NCBI GenBank assembly: GCA_905331475.1
Contig: CAJNYU010004537.1
Location: 24,019-88,018 of the forward strand
Direction: 5' to 3'
Length of the DNA stretch: 64,000 nt
Source: Rotaria socialis
Lineage: Eukaryota > Rotifera > Eurotatoria > Philodinida > Philodinidae
Position 1 is the stretch's first letter. Every line of letters starts with the position of its first letter. The translations under genes and the position numbers were made by a program. Below, piece after piece: positions 48,161-64,000 of the stretch. The notes under the pieces are model-generated. The model was not told the origin of the DNA. It saw nothing but the letters and a program-made list of their open reading frames with translations, and made no database searches.

Positions 48161-48692
48161 CTTTTTGTGTACTCAAAAAGTGACTACACTCTAGAATCGG
48201 TCAGTGTGTTCGTCCGGTCGGCCGTAGGCACGATAACTTTTGAAAGGAGAGTCAGACTGTGATGAAATTTTCCACACAGTTCAATCTCATAAATATCTCG
48301 GTCGAGTTCGAAGATGAGAAGAATCCGTCAAGAAATGGTGGAGTTATCGAAAAAATTGTCATTTTTGACCAGGCCATCCTTGAGGAGGGGTACAGGGATT
48401 GCTTTTCAAAAAACAAATTTTTCTCAGAATTACTCACAACATATATAAATCGACTCAATTTTTAATGCTGATTCCGAATCTGATATTAGTTTTGAACTAA
48501 ACCGTAGCTTTCTAACGAAACATCGCCTGAAAAACGTCTCAAAATGCACAAAAGCTGCATCCAGAAATCAAATTGTCTAGTTTCTCATGATAATTTTCGT
48601 GTTCAGACATTCTAGAATGGCTCATATGTCCCATGCACTTTTTGCAGTACACATAACTCTCGGATGAAATCCGAAGTTTTCACATTTATTTT
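48161..48692 (+). repeat. Dispersed repeat family R1, copy C (most complete)
   Basis: The uninterrupted version of copy A: palindrome GTGTACTC..GACTACAC, GTCGGCCG spacer, ATGAAATTTTCC core (open from 48259 to 48465), GCTTTCTAACGAAACATCGCCTG, then GTGTTCAGACATTCTAGAATGG (the unoccupied equivalent of the hAT insertion site of copy A) and the terminal CGGATGAAATCCG hairpin with CATTTATTTT. It gives the full-length size, about 530 bases. Confidence 0.8.
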
Positions 48693-48823
48693 AAATGGCA
48701 AAAGGAAATTATTGAGTCCTCGTTGATCTTCGCTTAGAATATTTTAATTGGTTTCATCTTACACGACATTTTAAAGTCATGTTTCGTAGTCGGGTCTATT
48801 TGTGAAAAATTGATAGGAATAAT

Positions 48824-50922
48824 TCATTCATGTTTGACTGCAGCTGCAATCAGTGTTTGTTTAAGTTCATTGTATACGTCATATTGTTCACCAGTTAAAC
48901 TAACTTTATTGATTAAATCAAGCAAATCTAAACCAGTGCGGCGACGCTAAAAGAAAAATTTTACTTCAACTAACGATTTAAAAAAATCTATTTTACTTAC
49001 TGAATCTTTCACAAGTGCCAACGATGGATACTTTTGAATCAGATATAAGGCGATCTGAAGTTGCCGATTTTTAATAGCATCGTGAAGGGATGATGAGCCG
49101 TCTGAATCTCGATATAGTGGAATTTTTTTATGATAGTGAACGATACTTTCAACAATGTTCTTATTGCCTCTTATTATAGCTTCTTTGAACTGTTTAATTC
49201 TATCCTAAACATTCGAAGTTCATTATTGTTTCCTTTGAAAACAAGTAGAAACGGCATGCTCACCAATAATTCAGGTATTTGATAATTAACGAAATTAAAT
49301 GTATTTTTATTTATATTTTCAATAGCTTTCAATTGATCAACTAATTCTGTATAACCATATAGAAGTAAATAGTTTATTGCTTTTACGTTGCCATTTTCAA
49401 GTAATCCACGACAAAACGTATCTAGACGATAACAAAGAATGAATATGTATAACAAGATTTTCCAAGGCAGCTCTAGGAAATGGTAGAGACTTTCGAACTT
49501 TTGATATAAAATACTTTCAATTTTGCACTTTCTTTGAACTTGCGTTGTATAAGAATTCAAGAACGGAGTAAATGTTTTTCTTCACTAAATTTTCTACTCA
49601 ATTTTAGTTAGTGACAGAAATTCTAGTTAGCTATAATGTTATGCGTAGTTAGGTTACGTATTGAAGATTCAGTCGTATTCCTAAAACAACTGCATCTTCG
49701 AAGCTATTTTTGGACTTATTGTAATTCGAAGTTCTGTTCCTCAGGCTTTGATTGAACCTTTGAATAGTTTCAGAAATTTCAGTTCAATGATTCTATATGA
49801 AATGGCCACCCTTCACAAGGGATGAACATGCTATCGAACAACCACTCAACGTCGTTTTAACGAAAGAAATAAAAACTATTTCCATTTACTACGTGGTACT
49901 CCTGGGAATTCTGTTTTCTTCTCATGAATATACCTATTTCATCCACATTTTCATAACGACCAGCATCAAGAGCTACGTCACGTGGTGTTTTTCTTTGGAA
50001 ATTTCGTGATGCAATTAAACGATAATTCGAACGCAGCAATTGTGAAAGATTTGTATCTGTAAAAGTAGTTCTTGAATATTCATTATAAAAGAACATTTTC
50101 TGTTCAAACTTTTAATTGCAGCTTGCCGATGTAATTCAGTTTCACCAAATTCAAGGATAAATATTTCATCATTTTTGCGGACACTTGAAGATGCTGGAGA
50201 AGCTGTTGATAATTGCTTATGTCTAAATTCAGACTTTTTAGAAGTTTTTGCAACGAAATGAAATGTCTTACCTTTTAATTAATTTTTCTATATGTCGTTT
50301 ACGCTTGTTTTCTTCTTGTTCACGTAAATCTTGAGTTTGATTTTGAAATGGTAAATGATGCGGCTTGCCTTGTTCATCCGTAGGCTTTTTTATTTCGACT
50401 CGTTTTGTGTTTTCTTCTTTCTAAAAGCAGCAGCAACAACAAGAAAATACTCAAATCAAATCGAACGCCACAATAAAAGCCTTTTACTTGTTTCCTAGCA
50501 CGAATCACATCAGCTTGTTTATAGAGAAATGCAGCTAGATGTTCAATAGGATCAGCTGGACGACGTTCGACTAATTCTGCTAATCCGCGAGCTAATGTGG
50601 ATCCTAGTTACAGAGAAAAAAAGGCACACTAGCAAATAAATAGAACTAAGCAAGAACGTCCGCTGTTGCTGCAAATGCTGAGGAATGAGTCATCGGAACC
50701 CAAATCCTATTTGCTTTTAAAAAGTCAATTCTATTGAAACATAGTGGGAATGTTTCAATGAGCACAATAAAATGTGAACCGAGAACTGGCTCACGCTGAA
50801 GCCGATGGTAAGCAAAATGGGAGCCCAGGTCCCTGAAACTTACCAACAGTAGATATTAAATAGTTCGTATCAATGAAATTAGAATCTGTTGTAGAGCAAC
50901 TTGCAGAACAATTGCGACTCAT
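48824..50922 (-). CDS. Dpy-30 motif plus ankyrin-repeat protein
   Basis: Eight exons (minus): 50922-50844, 50603-50488, 50420-50272, 50222-50110, 50056-49934, 49421-49264, 49204-49001 and 48946-48824; 354 residues, all in phase. Residues 19-56 form a Dpy-30 dimerisation motif: NYLISTVGSTLARGLAEL, then RRPADPIEHLAAFLYKQ, the latter being the classic PxDPIEhLAxxLY signature. A charged helical linker follows, then degenerate ankyrin repeats (GETELHRQAAIK, RKTPRDVALDAGRYENV, GNVKAINYLLLYG, GSSSLHDAIKNRQLQIALYLI). Dpy-30 motifs pair with amphipathic helices in chromatin (COMPASS) and in ciliary radial-spoke or AKAP complexes; this combination suggests an axonemal scaffold, which is inference. Its start lies 610 bases from the divergent propeller-like gene. 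Confidence 0.8.
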
Positions 50923-51532
50923 TCTTCTTTTTTTTTGTTGCTTAAAACAAAAGCACCTTCTTCATAATATACCACTCTTGTTAGTTGATATCACCTGGTT
51001 ACAGACATTTCTTTTTCTCTATTCCTCATTTTGTAGATATAACGTTGTGGCGCCTCTACTCTTATCATTTTTATTTCTACACAAATAATTTCATTCGAAC
51101 TATCAACAGTTACGAAATCGAATATACTCGTTGAAATGAATGATGCTTTTGTTCTGAACATAACGTGCCAGTAGAGAGTCATGCTGTAGTATAATTTAAA
51201 TAAAATATTTCAGCAGGCAAAAATCATTGATGCTTAATTTCATTTATTAGTCATACTCTCACTCTTGAATTGAGCCTAAAATCTTTTTCTTTCTATTGGT
51301 CACGTTTGTTTTGCTTGTTAATCAACAACTACCCCAGTAAATGCCAAAACACGTAGATTAGTATAAACAAATGAAAATGCAATGCGATCATGATGAATTG
51401 ATAACGCGAAAGAAGAAAAAGTAAAATTTTCCTTCTTCTTCTTCTTTTCGTTTCTAAATGATGACGTAAATTGTACTTTGTGTAACAAGATAAAATATAA
51501 AACGCCCATACAGGGCACATGATGAAAAAACA
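50923..51532. other. Divergent promoter region
   Basis: Separates the Dpy-30/ankyrin gene from the propeller-like gene. Contains pyrimidine runs and a TTCTTCTTC repeat (51432-51444). No gene recognised. Confidence 0.4.
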
Positions 51533-52792
51533 ATGATGAGTAAAATTTATCATACGATCGTTTTTATTTTTATAATATTTCTTTTTCCAAGCACAAATTG
51601 TCTGAGCAGAAATCCCGCTATCGGAATTTTAACTGATACGAATATATACATAGCACGAATTAGTGAATTGAATTATACAAACGATGAACAATATCTAATC
51701 TATCACCATAATGATCCTGTTTATCATTTACAAAGTTTTACAGCAAACAATTTTATTAATAGAATATATGTTTGTTCACCGAATACAATCTATACGCTTG
51801 ATCTACGAATGGAAGCAACTTTGGTACCATTGTCACCAGTCGATGATACACCGTGTCGATCGAGTTTAACATATTTACATGGCAAAGCAACACTTGTTTG
51901 GGCATTACGTCATTCCGTGATTGAGCTAGATTTTGAATCTATGTCAAAAAAGCATCTTTGGAATTCAACGTCAATTATAACAGACATGATATACAATTCT
52001 ACTACCGTTGAAGATAAGAATAGTTTTTATTTAGGTGTAGCACTAACCGATCATGAATCAATTGTTTTATATTGCCGATCGGATGGCCGCTATCGTATAT
52101 TACCATTTGAATCTTGTATTATAGTAGATAGTGACTACCAAGAGGTGTCAGGATTAGCTATTAACAATCACATTTTATATGTTGCGGATAGAGTTGCACA
52201 TAAAATTTATGCATTAACCTTATCACCCAATGGTTTTCTTGTAAACAAAGATATTTTACCATTAAATACAAGTACAGTAGCTGATATTCAATCAATGTTT
52301 ATTCATAATGATTATCTTGTGTGGTTAACAAGAAGTGGCCATGTACGTATTGTTTCATTGATAACGTATGAAGTACGATATCTCTTTTGGTTTGACGAAC
52401 AATTACGAGCCATTCGACTTGTATCTTTTGGCCAATGGCCAAATCAAACAACAACGACTAAAGCATCAACTACAACACATTCAACAACGACAACAACGAC
52501 CACAGTGACAACAACGATTACGACTACATCAAACGCTACCACTGAAATAATAACAACAACGCAATATCATAATGACGATAACTATAGTCCTTGGAAGGCA
52601 ACAACTTATCTCACATCAATTATTTTAGGCATTGCATTGTTTCTTTGTGCAGCTATGATTACTTGCGTCTTACTTAACTATCGTCTGGGACGTGTTGTAC
52701 CACATAGTTTTACTAATATATTTCATGTTCTACGTCATCGAACAGTAGCAGCACGATCCACACCAGAAATATCCGACGACACATTGGCATAA
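51533..52792 (+). CDS. Secreted-type single-pass membrane protein with propeller-like ectodomain and Thr-rich stalk
   Basis: Intronless, 419 residues. A hydrophobic signal peptide (about 1-24, IVFIFIIFLFPSTNC) leads into a 280-residue ectodomain whose repeated strand patterns (IGILTDTNIYIARI, RIYVCSPNTIYTLDL, VSGLAINNHILYVADRVAHKIYAL, NDYLVWLTRSGHVRIVSL) look like blades of an LDLR/NHL-type beta propeller. Next is a mucin-like stalk of Thr and Ser (about 305-345), a membrane helix (about 357-380, LTSIILGIALFLCAAMITCVLL) and a 40-residue cytoplasmic tail. There are several N-glycosylation sequons. No orthologue is recognised; it could be a surface receptor or adhesion protein. Confidence 0.8.
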   Translation: MMSKIYHTIVFIFIIFLFPSTNCLSRNPAIGILTDTNIYIARISELNYTNDEQYLIYHHNDPVYHLQSFTANNFINRIYVCSPNTIYTLDLRMEATLVPLSPVDDTPCRSSLTYLHGKATLVWALRHSVIELDFESMSKKHLWNSTSIITDMIYNSTTVEDKNSFYLGVALTDHESIVLYCRSDGRYRILPFESCIIVDSDYQEVSGLAINNHILYVADRVAHKIYALTLSPNGFLVNKDILPLNTSTVADIQSMFIHNDYLVWLTRSGHVRIVSLITYEVRYLFWFDEQLRAIRLVSFGQWPNQTTTTKASTTTHSTTTTTTTVTTTITTTSNATTEIITTTQYHNDDNYSPWKATTYLTSIILGIALFLCAAMITCVLLNYRLGRVVPHSFTNIFHVLRHRTVAARSTPEISDDTLA

Positions 52793-52983
52793 TCTTCGAA
52801 CTTATACTATCTATTTTATTTTTTTGTATTTATTATCTATTTTTTTATTTTTATGAATAAATTAAAAAAATGACCAATGATAACCTATGGATTGATTGCT
52901 ATTTTAAAGTGTATATGAAATAATTATAGTCATATTATGCTCCTATTATTATATGACATAGGTAGCGCATACTTCAAGGGCAA

Positions 52984-53381
52984 AAGGCGGATTTGGAATT
53001 TTGAAAATCCAAAAATCCAAAACGTGAGTGATGGAATTTCCATCTGAATTTTTCCCATGTGTAAGTCTCATGATCTTTAGAATATTGTAAAATTTTCAGC
53101 GCAAACGAATGTTTCCTTCTCAAGATAATGAATGCGCAAGAAATGCTCATTTCACGGCACAGTCAGAAAATCCAGTTTTTTTGAAAATTCAATATTTTAA
53201 GACGGAAAACATCTGTTCGAGTTGAAACTTTTAGGATCTTCTATGGACCAGGAAACCTGTATATGGGAAGAATTTCAGGTCGAGACTTACGTCATTCACA
53301 GGGGGGAGAGGGGGAATGCTTTTCAACTTTGGGATTTTGGAGATTTTGAAAATCCCAAAAATCCACCTTTTCTTCCTTGGA
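52984..53381. mobile_element. MITE family R2, copy 1
   Basis: 398-base element with inverted ends TCAAGGGCAAAAGGCGGATT and, from the right, TCCAAGGAAGAAAAGGTGGA, then GGGATTTT/AAAATCCC-type subterminal repeats. A 5-base direct repeat ATACT flanks it (52979-52983 and 53382-53386). Closely related over its whole length to 59949-60349. No coding capacity. Confidence 0.8.
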
Positions 53382-53794
53382 ATACTTCGATAAATACTGA
53401 TAATTTAGTGAAAAAAGGTAAATATTGAATAGATACTATCTCAAGTAAATGAATCATTAAAAATAATGCATTGTTTTCTTCATTCACGAGTTAAACACTT
53501 TATGCTGTTCATTAAGTGTTTAATCCTTGCAAAGTAAAACCATCAAAACTACTCATGAATGATCATTGAGTCGTTGGAAATAAGTCTTATGGTGAATTTA
53601 CATGTTCCCAAACAAAGAAACGTGAAGCTAAACAGCTGTATCTTTAACGATACTCTGAATTCTGCCGTCTATTTTTTATGTAATACTCATTGTTTAGTTT
53701 CTTTTATGAAATTGTGCTTGGAAGTGTTTATCGGGAATTAGTCTAATAACATTTATTCAGGCTAGATCAGCTAATCAAATAACAATATGCTATA

Positions 53795-54017
53795 TTACCC
53801 ATGTAAAAAAATTTAGGGTAGAAATCAGATTAAAATCGATTGAAAAATGATTGAAAATCGATTATAATCATGCACCTTTAATCGATTATAATCAAAAATA
53901 ATCCAAAAAACAAAATTTTCATCGATTATTCCTATTATTTTCGATTATAATCGATTTTCAATCATTTTTCAATCGATTTTAATCTGATTTCTACCCTAAT
54001 TTTTTTTACATGGGTAA
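53795..54017. mobile_element. Foldback element with 75-base near-perfect arms
   Basis: The left arm (53795-53869) and right arm (53943-54017) are reverse complements over 75 bases with a single mismatch, separated by a 73-base AT-rich loop that itself repeats ATCGATTATAATC. The ends read TTACCCATGTAAAAAAA. The structure would fold into a long hairpin as DNA or RNA. No clear target duplication beyond the flanking AT. Low divergence between arms points to a recent insertion or strong selection. Confidence 0.85.
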
Positions 54018-55490
54018 GCGTGATAATTTCCATGATAACCATATATTTAGTTTTTAATTAATTTTGTTTTCTGTATTTATCGGACGATTCCTATTACAAG
54101 AGTTAGCCCAGATGTTGAAACATACAGAGAATATGAATCAGCAGTTTTATATCAAAACTTTTAAAAGCTCAGCTTAAAAGATTATTGAATAGAATATTGT
54201 TTTATTTATTGTAAACTCTATTTCCAGAAAGATAATAAAATCTACCAGATAGTTGAAAATAGTGCAAACGATTTATTTAGAGAACTCATGTTAGTCTCGT
54301 TGTTGGATCTTGATGTCTCAGTTTGCTACATAATGACAGGTGATAGATGCCAAACAGACAAGACGGACAAAGAATGAGCTACATCCAATTCGAGTTCATT
54401 CTCTGTTTAGGATCTTATAAAGCGGTGCGAAATTTGATTCTTTAGCAGTCTATTCTTTTTTCATCTGTCTGCTTAGAATAATGTGTCTATTGCACTCTCA
54501 AGTGTAGGAAATTGTTTCATTTTTTGTCAACATCTTATTTGATATTTTGTTTTTTCTAGAAAAACGATCTCGCTATTGAAATCCTCAAATTGCAATTCAA
54601 AATGGATTTATTCTGTAATACATACATGATGAGTCAACAACAAAAGTTGTTGCGCTTGAAGATTTAAAGACACTAAAAGATAATATGGTCAAAGAGATTT
54701 ATAATTTAATGAAACTTGTTGGCGATATATAGTGTTGTTAGACGTGGCCATTGGCTGTTTCTTTTCTACTTACTGTTAGTTTTCTTTGTCATTTCTCAAA
54801 AATAAATCTCACGTCTATGTGAACATCGTTCACATCATGTTATGTGATTTTCTCAACGATGTGGATCTATAATCTAATTCAGTTTCTCTTGATGAACATA
54901 CTATTTCATTCGGTTCAAAACCGATTTGTTCACGGTAGTTAATGTACTCTATAAATGCAAAATTTTCACGTATACAAATAAAATGCACATCTTGAGAGTG
55001 TGGGCGTAGAAGACTAGAAAACGTGCATACCAACACCCCATGACTATAAGCATTAAAGTGAGGTTCCAGCCGTTCAACCTTATTCATTTCGCTGACTTAT
55101 CTAGATAGTTTACCATGTGCAGTTCCTCAACGTGAAATATGAAAATTTATGAAATTTTTTTGTTTTTAACTTTTGGCTTATGTTGGATCTCTGTTAGAAT
55201 GTTAGTATTGATCCATACAATAATGTCCTGCCCTTCGCTGGTTAGAATCTTTCAAAACACTTTTCGACTATTTTTTCGTCTCAATATTCTTTTTGCGACA
55301 TGTCTCCTTTCGATATTTTTATGACCAACCGTTGTATGAACGTCGGCGGGTGAGCGAGCACATTCGCACATATGTCAAAGTTGAAACTTAAACTTTATCT
55401 TCTGGTGTCATTTTGTTGGAGAATTTCACACTCCTCGAAGAAATTTAGTCTTCATGGCGTTAAAGAATTTTGTTTCTCATTGTGTACGAA

Positions 55491-55761
55491 TAGAGGTGTA
55501 AGCCGACGTCCCCGTTGGTGGCGGCGGCTCAAAATCTTTAAATGCTATTTTAAAAAAGTTTCGTAGTTTTGAGAATTATGTAACAAAAAAGGGGAAAATG
55601 ATAATATAGAACGTGCTTATTAACAGTTAGATCGGAAGAATCCAAAATACTGTTTTTGAGTATCGCAAAAATTTAGTATTTCTGCTTATATGACGGCGGC
55701 GGCTCGAAAATAAAAAATTGTTTGGTTCATCGGCGGCTAAGCCGCTCGGCTTACACTTCTA
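55491..55761. mobile_element. 271-bp hAT-like MITE
   Basis: Inverted ends TAGAGGTGTAAGCCGA and, from the right, TAGAAGTGTAAGCCGA, with GGCGGCGGCTC subterminal units near both ends (about 55516 and 55690). The ends resemble those of the MITE at 47547. Flanking 8-mers TGTACGAA and TATATAAA match at 5 of 8 positions, so the duplication is decayed or has been overwritten by the neighbouring insertion. Confidence 0.6.
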
Positions 55762-55770
55762 TATATAAAA

Positions 55771-56132
55771 CAGTGTTTCCAATGGAAAGTGTACACAGCA
55801 GAAGCAAAATGTACAGAACATCTGCTAGTTTCGATTTACACTCTGCTATACACTTGCCCAAAAAAACAAAGTGTACAATGTACACTTTGCTAAAATAGTT
55901 TACACTCTGATTTCTTTGATATCTGAACCTTAAAAGTCGCATACAGTTTTAAATTAGTTAAGTATGATATTTTTGTTTTTTCGCTAGTGATCAAAATGTT
56001 TGTTTCATGAGATTAAAAAATAGCGAAAATTATATTTTGTTTTTTAGATTGTGAAAATTGGGTTTTTTTACACTTTGCTCATAAAAAACAGTGTACAGTA
56101 CATTTTGTTTTAGATTTCCATTGGAAACATTG
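55771..56132. mobile_element. 362-bp hAT-type MITE
   Basis: Inverted ends CAGTGTTTCCAATGGAAA and, from the right, CAATGTTTCCAATGGAAA, followed by several AAGTGTACA/TGTACACTT subterminal repeats inside both ends. The 8-base flanks ATATAAAA (55763-55770) and GTATAAAA (56133-56140) match at 7 of 8 positions. CAGTG ends and 8-base duplications are hAT features. No coding capacity. Confidence 0.75.
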
Positions 56133-57041
56133 GTATAAAACAGTGTGTAAACTTTATGTTATTAGAGTAGAATGCAATTTGTCATGCTGGGTTAATTTCA
56201 AAAACAAAAATATAATTATTACTATCAACAACTGATTCGATCTAATAATATAAAAAGAAAATCGAAAGTGATTTCATATCATATGTCATTTCTGAACAGC
56301 ACATTCTTTCCATTTTTTACCATCCGTCTCTTTTGATTGGTTAAAACGGCGAACCGGCAATGCATCATACTGCCTATGGAGGACTGCATCCATAATCTTA
56401 ATACACAATGGCGTCTGTCGGCTGATGACGATCATTTATCCTATGAAAAACAGGCCAAAACCACGCCAATAAATTTTCTACTTGATTACTCCATCAAAAA
56501 TATCTTTCTTTCCTTTTAGATTCTCCCTGTTAAATCATATATGATCATATGAGTTATTCATTATTTGATTGTATATAGCATTATATGTGATTAAAACATT
56601 CGAGTTATTTTTCATTATTAAATTCGAATTATTATTAATATTATGATATTATAATTATTTGCTTTTACATAATTATTTTGTGCCATACATTTTTCGTTTC
56701 TTTTATTTTATTATCAAGCAATCGAAAACGGCAAGTTATCTCTCATGTAAGTGTTAAACAACAACAACATAACATGTGGAATACGCGCTTTTTGTTTCTC
56801 TTTACGCCTTGGTTTATTTTTCTTTGCTAATCGTATATGCTTGGCCAATGGAAAAAGAATCCTTTGCTTTCCTTTTCTTTTTCTTTTTCTTTTATTCGAA
56901 TATATTCTATCTTTGCATGCATGATTACGTTTTTTATTTTATTTAGGTGTGCCACGTGATTCTTTTTATCAATAAAATATTCGCTTTTTTCTTTGTTTAT
57001 TCACAGAATGTCGATGCGATAGGATAGTAAAGGTGTAACTA

Positions 57042-64000
<6,959 letters not shown>

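Larger units (their letters stand above)
46469..48823. other. Intergenic stretch with two mobile elements
   Basis: Between the FAM43-like gene start and the stop of the Dpy-30/ankyrin gene (both minus). Holds the hAT-type MITE (47547-47750) and R1 copy C (48161-48692). Nothing else recognised. Confidence 0.45.
52793..57041. other. Gene-free stretch packed with small inverted-repeat elements
   Basis: Over 4 kb without a gene, but with at least four small DNA elements listed separately (52984-53381, 53795-54017, 55491-55761, 55771-56132). The open frame at 56337-56519 has ordinary composition (NRQCIILPMEDCIHNLN) but no recognised domain and no homology to the bHLH expected upstream of the coactivator. 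The final 340 bases contain long TTTTCTTTTTC runs and an acceptor-like TATTCACAG (ending 57006) just ahead of the coactivator start. Confidence 0.45.

Noticed and set aside
56337..56519. 60-codon frame upstream of the coactivator as its missing bHLH exon
   Set aside because: It has no basic region, no helix-loop-helix pattern and no suitable donor leading to the coactivator.

Overview
The window looks like animal nuclear DNA from a compact, AT-rich invertebrate genome. Most multi-exon genes have GT-AG introns of about 45-70 bases and the proteins are typically metazoan (Caskin, TMEM231, a p160 nuclear-receptor coactivator). Short introns, tandem B-box families, an intronless bacterial/fungal-style monooxygenase and many small DNA-transposon relics fit a bdelloid rotifer or similar invertebrate. 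That placement is inference; no marker gene proves it.

Layout. 1-9.3 kb is gene-free repeat ground: a decayed LINE 3' end, a tRNA-Lys-like sequence, a three-copy dispersed repeat carrying a clean hAT-type insertion, and an old tandem duplication. 9.3-19.3 kb holds an intronless FAD monooxygenase (+), one orphan TMEM272-like exon (-), TLCD4/TMEM56 (-) and a full-architecture Caskin (-). 21.9-27.4 kb holds three tandem intronless B-box/coiled-coil/SPRY-like genes (+). 29.6-37.2 kb holds a type II membrane protein built of cysteine-rich EB/EGF-like modules (-), NPRL2 of the GATOR1 complex (-) and a class A GPCR (+). 40.4-46.5 kb holds inositol hexakisphosphate kinase (-), TMEM231 of the ciliary transition zone (+) and a FAM43-like PTB protein (-). 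48.8-52.8 kb holds a Dpy-30/ankyrin protein (-) and a propeller-like mucin-stalked membrane protein (+). 57.0-64.0 kb holds a p160/NCOA-family coactivator (+) that runs off the window into a poly(A) tract.

The genes are unrelated housekeeping and signalling loci, with no operon logic. Splice structures were worked out by hand: for TLCD4, Caskin, NPRL2, IP6K, the Dpy-30/ankyrin gene, the EB protein, the FAM43-like gene and the coactivator, every junction keeps frame and the summed exon length is a multiple of three (for the coactivator, up to its last complete exon). The most interesting signals are the coactivator that appears to lack its bHLH, its NR box made across a splice junction, and a set of small inverted-repeat elements. 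For one of those an unoccupied relative of the insertion site lies 43 kb away in the same window.
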